Source of the DNA: Globisporangium splendens
Lineage: Eukaryota > Oomycota > Peronosporomycetes > Pythiales > Pythiaceae
DNA length: 64,000 bases
Direction of reading: 5' to 3'
NCBI GenBank assembly: GCA_006386115.1
Contig: VFIW01000103.1
Span: 196,737-260,736, forward strand
Numbering within the stretch: the stretch's first letter is position 1; every line of letters begins with the position of its first letter. Made by a program: the position numbers and the translations under genes. Under the pieces are notes generated by a model. The model was not told the DNA's origin. It saw only the letters and a list, made by a program, of their open reading frames with translations, and ran no database searches. Shown here piece after piece: positions 33,091 through 43,638 of this stretch.

Positions 33091-34608
33091 ATTTGCTGGC
33101 TTCGTGTTCCCAGCCCTCGTGCCTTCGCTTCGCGCGCGAGGCAAAGAGGCTCTTGCATGTCTTGTAAGCACAAAACGTCTCGCGATAAAGAGAAATGATC
33201 GTCGTGCTACTGTGTTAGTAGTTTCAGCGTAAATTTGCAAAACTGCTCGCTCGATTTATCCATTTGAGTTTGAATTTGATTTCTTTTATGTGTTGTGTTG
33301 TTGCCAGTCGGAGAACCATCTGCCTGAGTGCTATGTATATACATTCGTTTTATGTATCTTGCGTATAAAGAGACACTATCGCAACTTACTCATGAGACGG
33401 AAATCAGCGACCAAACTGCCATCGCGCCACATTTGCCCCATATGGCATCATGCTCAAAATCGCCATTGCGATTTACAACCTAATTTGGATGTTTTTCACC
33501 CCGTATGCATACATTAAGTTCCAGCTCACGCGCCAAAGCAGCCTCCCATCCAGATCAACCAGGGCCACTCTTGACTTCCCAATCGGCGGCCAACCCACAA
33601 GCAACCCTGATCGATCGTCGCGGGCAGGTGCTCATGCGATAGCCCCCACATGAACTCTCATATCTTTGTTCTCAATATTCCACGTTCCGAGGGAAACGTA
33701 TACGAGCGTTTTACAAACAATCAATACAGCACGAAAGAACGTTGTGGAGACGAAATGCTGATTTGACGCCACCAGATGGCGCAGTGTTATGTTCCCTCCA
33801 CGGACACTTGTTTAGGACAAAAAACATGCTGATTTTGCCCTCATGACATTTCGACAGTAATCACAGTGCAGTAGTTTTTCGCCGTCAATCCACAAAGGTT
33901 GGGTTTGGACAGTAATTTCGCGATCATTCAGTGCCAGTATTAATAGGTTGTGTGGCGCATGTCACCTCGCTAAAAATGCGCAGAAGTTGCTCTCCTCAAG
34001 CGACCGCCAGGAGACGAGAAGTGGCAGGCTTGTCATAGGATAGCCCGAATAGGTTCTAGTCGAATATAACCTAAGCATACCTATCACTTTAGAAGAAAAG
34101 AATGTTTTTGTCAACCCTGGGAACAAAGACACTTGTCCACCAGGTGTCGTCTTCATTGCCAACTGCATTCAAGCACCTATTTCGAAAAGAAGTAAGGCGA
34201 TGTACCTTAGTGAACTGTGAACTCCAACCTCCCGAGACAAAATTGGCACCGCCGCGCAGTACAAATGACAACCATTGACACGATGCAGAGGCAACCGCGA
34301 GGTTGGTCGCCTGCTGGTTTCAAATAATCTGAAATGTTCCGACCTCTGTATATAGTATCGAATTGGAGGCGTATCCGTTGCAATCTGCTACGGAGAAAGT
34401 ACCTAAGATGGAGCTAGTCCCACAGCACGGAGGCGGTTGAATGCAAAAAGCGATCGTCCTATAATTATCGGTGTTCAGCCAGTATATATACTAAACAAAC
34501 GCACATCAACCTGTCGTTTTTTGTTGTCAGGTTGGGAGAACTTGCAGATTTTCAAATCCTTCCGAATTGAACGATGCCAGCTAGTATGCGGCCATGGAGC
34601 CACCAAGT
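33091..34608. other. Intergenic DNA between copies D and E
   Basis: The first 220 bp are the D 3' region also found, identical, after D''. The following sequence to about 33500 is recognisably related to the D'' downstream flank but diverged. An R1 copy lies at about 33670-33790. No gene seen. Mirrored in the right arm. Confidence 0.55.
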
Positions 34609-35043
34609 CTAGCAGTGGACTTTGCCTGCGCTCTGGCAGTTGAACACCGAGAAGCTCGAGCCGTCACCGCACTGGCCAGTCGCAATCGTCTGGGACTGCG
34701 CCACATCTGTTCGCACACGCCAGTAGCGAACCCACGCGCCTTGGTTGCCGTGGCTTTCGATGACGTATCCATCGCGTCCCTGGAAAACCTGATTCTGGAC
34801 CATGTCAGCAGCTTGCTGGTAGCACTTGCTCGTGTCGATCCAGCAAGCAACTTGGCGGCACTCCTTCCTGCTGAAAAGGCCACCAATGATTGGGACCAAC
34901 TCCTTAGCCACCTTCAAAGTCTTCACTATGACATCGTTCTTCGAGGTACCTGGCTTCGCCGCAGCTTCTTCTTCGGCTCGAACAACAGGACTCGAGTACG
35001 CGGCGGCGATAGTGAAAACACTGAGCAGAGCGGCCTTGATCAT
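34609..35043 (-). CDS. Small secreted six-cysteine protein, copy E
   Basis: 144 residues, one exon. The signal peptide (MIKAALLSVFTIAAAYSS, cleavage near VRA) precedes a Lys/Ala-rich linker (EEEAAAKPGTSKND), a hydrophobic helix (VIVKTLKVAKELVPIIGGLF) and the domain CRQVACWIDTSKCYQQAADM ... KVHC with six cysteines. It differs from C and D mainly in the linker and helix; the last 70 residues are nearly invariant. That pattern is of a conserved scaffold with a variable N-terminal segment. Its mirror copy E' at 38067-38501 is identical. Minus-strand initiator at 35093-35109. Confidence 0.92.
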   Translation of the reverse strand: MIKAALLSVFTIAAAYSSPVVRAEEEAAAKPGTSKNDVIVKTLKVAKELVPIIGGLFSRKECRQVACWIDTSKCYQQAADMVQNQVFQGRDGYVIESHGNQGAWVRYWRVRTDVAQSQTIATGQCGDGSSFSVFNCQSAGKVHC

Positions 35044-35092
35044 TGCGGGTGAGAGGGTGTTTGAAGGCTGGGTGGGACTCGTGATGTAGAAG

Positions 35093-35109
35093 TCAAATTT
35101 GGAAGTGAC
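35093..35109 (-). promoter_or_regulatory. Initiator-like element of copy E
   Basis: GTCACTTCCAAATTTGA on the minus strand, 50-66 bp upstream of the ATG, resembles the initiator plus flanking region with TCACT instead of TCATT. A poly-T tract of eight bases lies just upstream. Mirror copy at 38001-38017. Confidence 0.5.
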
Positions 35110-35459
35110 AGATTGAAAAAAAAAGAGTGTGGAATGAATCTCCACGGCGGGCAGCAGCAATGCCCTTTGATGCGTGAGCAGGGCGACACCACTCGTGTGC
35201 CCATCCTTGTGATATAGCCAGAAAAGCACTTGTCTAGTCTATGCCAGTTCACCCTCTGTTGTCGCTGCACTGGAGAAAATGCACAAATCTGTGGCGTGCC
35301 CAAACCGACATGACCGTCGTGGAGAGTTGCGCTGGAGAAGGTCACTTCAAAAAAACGAGTATTAATAACTTTGCCACAATCATTTGCGCAGTGTGTCTCC
35401 CAGGTGTTCAGTTATAGGCTCGTAGTCAATTACACTAGCAACCACAAAAACAAGCGCAG

Positions 35460-35805
35460 GATAACACGAAAGACTTTTTCGCGGCAAATCGTTGACTCGA
35501 CTCAACCAGATGACACGTGCTTCAGGGTCCTCTTGCTTGGCACTTTTGCCCACATGGTTTGTCAGCAAGTAGACGCCAAGTAGTTTTATACGCAAATGTG
35601 TGTTTCGCCTTGAGGTGTAATGCTGCGCAAAAGCAACAATGCAATTTTCATTTGCACGTAACTTGAGGAGTCCACTCAGAATCAATCCGTAGGTCCAGAC
35701 AGAGAGGTTTAGGGAATGCCGTTTACGACCGATCGTGCATGCTTCATGATGCTAAACGATGATTTGCACCAGAATGGAGGACCTTCATTTCAATTGCTGC
35801 GTCAA
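35460..35805. repeat. Dispersed repeat copies R1 and R2
   Basis: R1 at about 35460-35530 carries GGCAAATCGTTGACTCGACT then CAACCAGATG. R2 lies on the minus strand at about 35735-35805. Both are mirrored in the right arm near 37305-37650. Confidence 0.55.
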
Positions 35806-35813
35806 AGAAATGA

Positions 35814-37296
35814 CTGGATCGTCATAATGCACGACTCATGCAGAGCCATGTTGCAAACTTGGCTTTGAGACTCAATCATTTTCATCCAACCATAAACAAG
35901 TGCTCCTTCTCACGCAACCCATTGTGGAAAACAATCGTCGTTCGAAACGCACAACCGATCAGATTCTGCGATCCCGCGTGTTGCTTTAGTACAAAGTCGA
36001 AGCGCCTGTCTCAACTTGCAGAACTGCGTTCCTGTGATACACTGAGCCAGTGCTCGGATACGTTTTCAAGATGGGTTTATTCCGAGTCATGTTGGTCTTT
36101 GTTGTCCATATCATTCTCATTGACTCTTATAAAGCCGTCGAAAAACACGAGCTTCTCAACGCTTTGTATACCTGATCGCTGATAGTAAACGTCTCTATTA
36201 GAGATGTTTAGGAAGTCCAGTTTAGTGTTTTGTTGCATCGCTGCGAGAGAGAGAAGATAATTCTATATAACTTATGATCTACATACAGTTTAAGAATTCC
36301 AGAGTCGCATCAACACTACCGACAGTGAGGTGTTTCGAAGTTTTGACGGTGTGGCACCGATATCATTGCCGAGTAGAGCTGCGACTTGAGACATAACAAC
36401 TTGATCACTTCCCCGCGATTCCTCGGTGAGTATCTTCGCAGTCTTGGAGCTCATTGCCATGTTGGCGAGAAGATCGACCATTTTGTTTTGTTCTCGTTTT
36501 GTGTGATTCCAGGAGATCCACGCAAAGTTGGCGATGATTTGATTTACCCGAACTGCTAGTGGCTGCAACTCGGTCTGGCGTATTGAGGCGAACCCGTTCT
36601 GGGGTGCGAGAATCATTTGGCTGTCTCCGAAGACTTCCAACTTGACTTCATAGTGGTGTAGGTAGTGTGCACTGTATGCCAGACCGTCTCTCAGTGCGCT
36701 GTATTCGCACCAATTGTTCGTGACTTGTGGTCCCATGCACGCATAGCCGCGTGCTTTGAGTTCCCATCGATTGCTGCGTTCATTCAGGAGGATGATTCCC
36801 CATCCGCTGCCTCCTGGACCCGGGTTGCCGCGTGCACCTCCATCGAAATACAAACGAGCCGTCGCCCATGCTTCCACTCGTTGCATCCCTGTATGCCGAT
36901 AGTCCTTCCAGTACATAATCAGGTATCTCGAACAGGATGTAAGCCGGCTCGTATTACATCAGCGCCACCCGATGGACCCCGTATCAGCTTCCACAGGAAG
37001 AAGGAGGCCCAATGAAATGGATGCTCGACAGAGCGCGGTTATCATTCCTCCTGAATCATCTCATCGTGCTCCTCGCGAAAGTGAAGCGCTTCTTGCGTGC
37101 TTTTACTGGCGCTTTGCTGCCCTCGCCGGTCTGGTCTTCCATCATGTTCGCTTTCCTTTTGCAAATGCCATCTTTCCTCTACACCCGCAATTTCCTTGGC
37201 CAAGCTATCTGCCGACAGCACGAAACGTTTAGGGCAGGAATGGTATATGGAGGGGTTTTAAAACAGTTTGCAAGACTATACAAAGAGCAGGGTTGA
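35814..37296. other. 1,483-bp spacer of the inverted repeat
   Basis: Asymmetric DNA between the arms. It carries an R3 copy (about 35840-36000), the intact RNase H ORF on the minus strand, and about 380 bp of unrecognised sequence. Positions about 36246-36790 are duplicated in direct orientation immediately outside the right arm. Confidence 0.9.
36290..36916 (-). CDS. RNase H-like ORF of a mobile element
   Basis: 208 residues. Residues about 20-155 form a type I RNase H fold: YFDGGARGNPGPGG (D25), NNWCEYSALRDGL (E71), FGDSQMI (D98), and HTKREQNKMVDLLAN (H138, D148). All four acidic residues and the His loop are present, so the domain could cleave RNA:DNA hybrids. Stand-alone RNase H ORFs of this kind usually derive from the 3' end of non-LTR retrotransposons; no reverse transcriptase is next to it here. 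A frameshifted direct copy lies at 42369-42813, and C-terminal fragments lie at 31642-31866 and 41244-41468. Whether this copy is expressed is unknown. Confidence 0.8.
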   Translation of the reverse strand: MYWKDYRHTGMQRVEAWATARLYFDGGARGNPGPGGSGWGIILLNERSNRWELKARGYACMGPQVTNNWCEYSALRDGLAYSAHYLHHYEVKLEVFGDSQMILAPQNGFASIRQTELQPLAVRVNQIIANFAWISWNHTKREQNKMVDLLANMAMSSKTAKILTEESRGSDQVVMSQVAALLGNDIGATPSKLRNTSLSVVLMRLWNS

Positions 37297-38066
37297 TCAT
37301 TTCTTTGACGCAGCAATTGAAATGAAGGTCCTCCATTCTGGTGCAAATCATCGTTTAGCATCATGAAGCATGCACGATCGGTCGTAAACGGCATTCCCTA
37401 AACCTCTCTGTCTGGACCTACGGATTGATTCTGAGTGGACTCCTCAAGTTACGTGCAAATGAAAATTGCATTGTTGCTTTTGCGCAGCATTACACCTCAA
37501 GGCGAAACACACATTTGCGTATAAAACTACTTGGCGTCTACTTGCTGACAAACCATGTGGGCAAAAGTGCCAAGCAAGAGGACCCTGAAGCACGTGTCAT
37601 CTGGTTGAGTCGAGTCAACGATTTGCCGCGAAAAAGTCTTTCGTGTTATCCTGCGCTTGTTTTTGTGGTTGCTAGTGTAATTGACTACGAGCCTATAACT
37701 GAACACCTGGGAGACACACTGCGCAAATGATTGTGGCAAAGTTATTAATACTCGTTTTTTTGAAGTGACCTTCTCCAGCGCAACTCTCCACGACGGTCAT
37801 GTCGGTTTGGGCACGCCACAGATTTGTGCATTTTCTCCAGTGCAGCGACAACAGAGGGTGAACTGGCATAGACTAGACAAGTGCTTTTCTGGCTATATCA
37901 CAAGGATGGGCACACGAGTGGTGTCGCCCTGCTCACGCATCAAAGGGCATTGCTGCTGCCCGCCGTGGAGATTCATTCCACACTCTTTTTTTTTCAATCT
38001 GTCACTTCCAAATTTGACTTCTACATCACGAGTCCCACCCAGCCTTCAAACACCCTCTCACCCGCA

Positions 38067-38501
38067 ATGATCAAGGCCGCTCTGCTCAGTGTTTTCACTA
38101 TCGCCGCCGCGTACTCGAGTCCTGTTGTTCGAGCCGAAGAAGAAGCTGCGGCGAAGCCAGGTACCTCGAAGAACGATGTCATAGTGAAGACTTTGAAGGT
38201 GGCTAAGGAGTTGGTCCCAATCATTGGTGGCCTTTTCAGCAGGAAGGAGTGCCGCCAAGTTGCTTGCTGGATCGACACGAGCAAGTGCTACCAGCAAGCT
38301 GCTGACATGGTCCAGAATCAGGTTTTCCAGGGACGCGATGGATACGTCATCGAAAGCCACGGCAACCAAGGCGCGTGGGTTCGCTACTGGCGTGTGCGAA
38401 CAGATGTGGCGCAGTCCCAGACGATTGCGACTGGCCAGTGCGGTGACGGCTCGAGCTTCTCGGTGTTCAACTGCCAGAGCGCAGGCAAAGTCCACTGCTA
38501 G
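38067..38501 (+). CDS. Small secreted six-cysteine protein, copy E'
   Basis: 144 residues, identical to copy E and its mirror partner. The same signal peptide, Lys/Ala linker, hydrophobic helix and six-Cys domain are present. It faces copy E head to head across the spacer (start codons about 3.0 kb apart). The initiator-like block at 38001-38017 is preserved, so the copy should be transcribable. Confidence 0.92.
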   Translation: MIKAALLSVFTIAAAYSSPVVRAEEEAAAKPGTSKNDVIVKTLKVAKELVPIIGGLFSRKECRQVACWIDTSKCYQQAADMVQNQVFQGRDGYVIESHGNQGAWVRYWRVRTDVAQSQTIATGQCGDGSSFSVFNCQSAGKVHC

Positions 38502-40019
38502 ACTTGGTGGCTCCATGGCCGCATACTAGCTGGCATCGTTCAATTCGGAAGGATTTGAAAATCTGCAAGTTCTCCCAACCTGACAACAAAAAACGACAGG
38601 TTGATGTGCGTTTGTTTAGTATATATACTGGCTGAACACCGATAATTATAGGACGATCGCTTTTTGCATTCAACCGCCTCCGTGCTGTGGGACTAGCTCC
38701 ATCTTAGGTACTTTCTCCGTAGCAGATTGCAACGGATACGCCTCCAATTCGATACTATATACAGAGGTCGGAACATTTCAGATTATTTGAAACCAGCAGG
38801 CGACCAACCTCGCGGTTGCCTCTGCATCGTGTCAATGGTTGTCATTTGTACTGCGCGGCGGTGCCAATTTTGTCTCGGGAGGTTGGAGTTCACAGTTCAC
38901 TAAGGTACATCGCCTTACTTCTTTTCGAAATAGGTGCTTGAATGCAGTTGGCAATGAAGACGACACCTGGTGGACAAGTGTCTTTGTTCCCAGGGTTGAC
39001 AAAAACATTCTTTTCTTCTAAAGTGATAGGTATGCTTAGGTTATATTCGACTAGAACCTATTCGGGCTATCCTATGACAAGCCTGCCACTTCTCGTCTCC
39101 TGGCGGTCGCTTGAGGAGAGCAACTTCTGCGCATTTTTAGCGAGGTGACATGCGCCACACAACCTATTAATACTGGCACTGAATGATCGCGAAATTACTG
39201 TCCAAACCCAACCTTTGTGGATTGACGGCGAAAAACTACTGCACTGTGATTACTGTCGAAATGTCATGAGGGCAAAATCAGCATGTTTTTTGTCCTAAAC
39301 AAGTGTCCGTGGAGGGAACATAACACTGCGCCATCTGGTGGCGTCAAATCAGCATTTCGTCTCCACAACGTTCTTTCGTGCTGTATTGATTGTTTGTAAA
39401 ACGCTCGTATACGTTTCCCTCGGAACGTGGAATATTGAGAACAAAGATATGAGAGTTCATGTGGGGGCTATCGCATGAGCACCTGCCCGCGACGATCGAT
39501 CAGGGTTGCTTGTGGGTTGGCCGCCGATTGGGAAGTCAAGAGTGGCCCTGGTTGATCTGGATGGGAGGCTGCTTTGGCGCGTGAGCTGGAACTTAATGTA
39601 TGCATACGGGGTGAAAAACATCCAAATTAGGTTGTAAATCGCAATGGCGATTTTGAGCATGATGCCATATGGGGCAAATGTGGCGCGATGGCAGTTTGGT
39701 CGCTGATTTCCGTCTCATGAGTAAGTTGCGATAGTGTCTCTTTATACGCAAGATACATAAAACGAATGTATATACATAGCACTCAGGCAGATGGTTCTCC
39801 GACTGGCAACAACACAACACATAAAAGAAATCAAATTCAAACTCAAATGGATAAATCGAGCGAGCAGTTTTGCAAATTTACGCTGAAACTACTAACACAG
39901 TAGCACGACGATCATTTCTCTTTATCGCGAGACGTTTTGTGCTTACAAGACATGCAAGAGCCTCTTTGCCTCGCGCGCGAAGCGAAGGCACGAGGGCTGG
40001 GAACACGAAGCCAGCAAAT

Positions 40020-40493
40020 CTAGCAGTGGACTTTACCCGTGGTCTGGCAGTTGAACACCGAGAAGCTCGAGCCGTCACCGCACTTGCCAGTCGCAATCGT
40101 CTGGGACTGCGCCACATCTGTTCGCACACGCCAGTAGCGAACCCACGCGCCTTGGTTGCCGTGGCTTTCGATGACGTACCCGTCGCGTCCTTGGAAAACC
40201 TGATTCTGGACCTTGTCGGCTGCCTGCTGGTAGCACTTGCCGTTATCGATCCAGCACGCCACTTGGCGGCACTGCTTCTTCTTGAACAGACCGCCGATAA
40301 GAGGAATCACGACCGCGGCGAGCTCAAAACTTGCCACCACGAGCTCGCCAGGTCCGGTGGCTGCGGCCACACCGGCAACTCCCGCTCCGACACCAACAGC
40401 AGTTCCAATTGCAGACTCCTCTTCGGCGAGAACAACGGTGCTGGATTGGGCAGCGACGGCGACGAGAAGACTGAGGAGCGCAGCCTTGATCAT
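40020..40493 (-). CDS. Small secreted six-cysteine protein, copy D'
   Basis: 157 residues, identical to copy D. The full promoter region lies inside the right arm, including the initiator mirrored at 40551-40567. It is therefore a complete duplicate and not a truncated one. See copy D for domain layout. Confidence 0.92.
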   Translation of the reverse strand: MIKAALLSLLVAVAAQSSTVVLAEEESAIGTAVGVGAGVAGVAAATGPGELVVASFELAAVVIPLIGGLFKKKQCRQVACWIDNGKCYQQAADKVQNQVFQGRDGYVIESHGNQGAWVRYWRVRTDVAQSQTIATGKCGDGSSFSVFNCQTTGKVHC

Positions 40494-41243
40494 TGTGGAC
40501 AAAAGAGTTGGGATTTGTGAGTGGGGTTTGTGGCTTGTGATGTGGACGTCGAGATTGGGAATGAAAGATAGAGGGGTTGCAGATGATCTCCTGAGGCGGG
40601 ACGCCCCTTCGTCTTAGGGAACGGACGCGCTCCCTTCTTATAGTCGATGATAGCGGTAGGAAATACGTCCTTCTTGACCACTATGCGCTGGATACATGGC
40701 ACTGCTGTTCGTTTTTGAAGTTGTAACGTTGAGCCGTGCATGTTTCATGATCCTGAACGGCGATTTGTACAAGAACAGAAAGCTTTCTTTTTAATCTCCT
40801 GATAAAAGAGCACTTTCCTATATCCGGACAATTGGGGCTGCGTCAAAGAAGCGAATACAAATGCAAAGTTCAGTTGGCCGTAATAGTCTGGCTCAGGGAT
40901 TCAATACCCTCATCCAACCGGAACCACATAATCAAGTGCTCCTTCTCACGGGAAAAGCATTGCAACTCTTTGCGGAAATCGCTTGTCGTGTGCAACGCTC
41001 TGCAATCCCACATGTTGCTATGCTAGAGTGCTGCAACACTTGGCTTTAGAATTGGGTGTAGTATCATCTTCATCATCAGGACACTTTGGTTTTCAGTGAG
41101 GTATGTTATGTTGCGTCTAAAGCGAACAAGATATCCTTAAATATGCAAAGCGATCAGGACACTTTGAGCGATCACTTTCGGGTGAAAACCGTTTTCGTGA
41201 ACACTTTTGAAGTGCTGCACGTAAGTTTGCAGTCGGAGTCGTC

Positions 41244-41468
41244 TTGACCTTTGCTGCTTGCCCTCACAACAAAATGACGGATGTTCTAGCAAACCAAGCG
41301 ACGGATTCCAAGAACTCCAAGACCATAGACCCAGCCAGATCTTTTGGAAACGATGAAGCATGCATAGCGGAGGTTGCGGCGCTCCTCCCCAATGGCATAG
41401 GAGCAACACCCTCCACCATGTCCACAGCCACATCAGCTTCAGTGAATACAAGAATTCGGTATTCTTAA
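41244..41468 (+). pseudogene. Mirrored RNase H C-terminal fragment
   Basis: Exact mirror of 31642-31866 in the right arm. It carries NKMTDVLANQATDSK but no catalytic N-terminus. Confidence 0.7.
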
Positions 41469-42324
41469 CCACTCTATTAAACGTAGTAATCTAAGCTGAA
41501 TAGAAGTTCTTCTCCTTCTCGCCTTTGCTGTCCATCTTTTTCTGTTGCGTTGACGTCGACTGAACATGAGTATCTCAAGCTTGGCGTGTTGGTGCTGAGT
41601 GGGTCCTCAACTGATTCTTTATCCGACATGCCCTGACGTTGGCAAATGAAGGTGCATCTTGGTTCGCGTAGGACAACCATGCAAATTACCGTGTAGGCAA
41701 CAGCAGCAAGTTTTTGTCAATGATTTGCCATCTGGTTGAGTCGAATCAACGATTTGTCTTATGAACGCTCTTTCGAATCGGCAATTTTCGGAGTCGCTCT
41801 TATACGTTCCACTCAGAACGTGCAGCATTGAGACCAATACACTAGTGCAAGAGTCACACCGAATTTGGCTCTCGTTTCTTTTCAAATTATAAAAAGAGGT
41901 TCTATAGCTGGACGCAAGCACGAGATCCAGGCAAGGCTGCGTGCTTGTTTTCGCTACTTAATTCCTCTACATCGGATGTACACGCGCTGTTCTTGAATTG
42001 TGTTTTTTTACTTGACGGTGCGCGAAATGCTTCAGCTCAGTAAAGTAGCACAGTCGAATTATCATCCATGCGTGCAGTAAGCTTTTTGTTACTAGTATGC
42101 AGGAGACCACTGTGTATAGGCATCACGTGACGCAGTATGATCCGAGACACAATCAAAACTGAAAGTGAATGGTTTTGTGGCGTCGATATCGTTCGCGAAC
42201 CAGTCCACGTCTGCTACAGTGCACCACCTCATAGACGAGAGTGCTCTCTTATCAAGGATTATCATCAGCTGCAAATCACCATTTGTGATCATCAGTGATA
42301 ATGAGAAACGAACGGGCGATTTGG

Positions 42325-42866
42325 AGAGAGAGAAGGTAATTCTATATAACTTATGATCTACATACAGTTTAAGAATTCCAGAGTCGCATCAACACTACCG
42401 ACAGTGAGGTGTTTCGAAGTTTTGACGGTGTGGCACCGATATCATTGCCGAGTAGAGCTGCGACTTGAGACATAACAACTTGATCACTTCCCCGCGATTC
42501 CTCGGTGAGTATCTTCGCAGTCTTGGAGCTCATTGCCATTGGCGAGAAGATCGGCCATTTTGTTTTGTTCTCGTTTTGTGTGATTCCAGGAGATCCACGC
42601 AAAGTTGGCGATGATTTGATTTACCCGAACTGCTAGTGGCTGCAACTCGGTCTGGCGTATTGAGGCGAACCCGTTCTGGGGTGCGAGAATCATTTGGCTG
42701 TCTCCGAAGACTTCCAACTTGACTTCATAGTGGTGTAGGTAGTGTGCACTGTATGCCAGACCGTCTCTCAGTGCGCTGTATTCGCACCAATTGTTCGTGA
42801 CTTGTGGTCCCATGCACGCATAGCCGCGTGCTTTGAGTTCCCATCGATTGCTGCGTTCATTCAGGG
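42325..42866 (+). repeat. Direct duplicate of spacer DNA (36246-36790)
   Basis: Sequence from the GAGAGAGAAG tract through the 5' half of the RNase H ORF repeats the spacer with only a few differences: A to G in the GA tract, a 2-bp deletion, and one A to G. It abuts the right arm with no gap, then gives way to unrelated sequence after TTCATTCAGG. Confidence 0.9.
42369..42813 (-). pseudogene. Frameshifted copy of the RNase H ORF
   Basis: Copy of 36290-36916 cut at the 5' side (the FDGG motif is missing). A 2-bp deletion near the LLAN motif splits the frame into two overlapping ORFs. It cannot encode an active enzyme. Confidence 0.88.
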
Positions 42867-43638
42867 AAATGAGGCATGAGATGAGATGATAAGAAATCTA
42901 TTGAACGTAAAGTTTAAGATATCCCGGGGAAGAGAATTGGTAGGTTCTCAGCTATCATATCCTGCCGTAGCACAAGCGTTCTCACACTTGCGTCCGGGGT
43001 TTTCGTGATTTTCTAGTTTTTATGTCATTTGTAATTTCTTCGTGTGGGCGCATCGTCACTTGTGGGTTTCATTGCGAGGGGTCTTGGTGTGGCAGAGCCG
43101 GTTGGCTTTGTCACGGGGGTCTTGTGCTGCGCGTTGTGGTGGCTGCAAACAGCGGGGGGTCTTGTGCTGCGTCGCTTGTTAGCGACGTTGCCGGTTCGTT
43201 GTGCTGCGTGACGATTGGTCCCGTACAGCGGGTCAATAGTCGTGCTCATATTGGTCGTGCATTCCTTTCCTCACCACCTCAGGGCCTCCAAGAAGGAGGG
43301 ATTCTCTCCCTGGGATGGGCCGGCCCAAACTGGACCGCTGAGGCTGGAACTGGACCGCTTGTGCTTGACTTGGAATATTGGAGAATCAGGGAAATGAGGC
43401 ATCATTACACGCAGTGCAAGGTTGGTCCATCTGTCATTTTATGGTGACCGGTTTTGGGAGGGTTCTCTAAAAACCGCCCGATTATTCACTGCACAAGGAG
43501 CATAATGCTGTCCATATAAAACAAACCGAACGGACAATTCCTAAACAGGATGTGCTCTACTGAAACCAGTTTCGTCTCAAGAGGCATACGTACTGCCTCA
43601 GATCGGCGGTGAGACCATCCACAGCGATTCGGTCTGCA
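42867..43638. other. Unassigned sequence between duplications
   Basis: It contains three occurrences of a GGGGTCTTG motif (43078, 43118 and 43156 regions), two of them extended to GGGGTCTTGTGCTGCG. The microhomology CAGGGAAATGAGGCAT occurs near both 42864 and 43387. No coherent gene. Confidence 0.4.

Larger units (their letters stand above)
30786..35813 (+). repeat. Left arm of a 5,028-bp inverted repeat
   Basis: Reverse complement of 37297-42324, with coordinates summing to 73110 throughout. Every ORF on one arm has an identical mirror ORF on the other, and both ends were located by direct comparison: identity stops at CCAAA (30786) and at AAATGA (35813). The arm carries secreted genes D (+) and E (-), an RNase H fragment and copies of repeats R1-R3. 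Confidence 0.97.
37297..42324 (-). repeat. Right arm of the 5,028-bp inverted repeat
   Basis: Mirror image of 30786-35813. It carries secreted genes E' (+) and D' (-), the mirrored RNase H fragment and mirrored dispersed repeats. The outer boundary at 42324 is followed at once by a second copy of spacer DNA. Confidence 0.97.

Noticed and set aside
30786..42324. Inverted repeat as the terminal repeats of a DNA transposon
   Set aside because: Arms of 5 kb contain host-type secreted genes and several unrelated repeats. No transposase or target duplication was seen.
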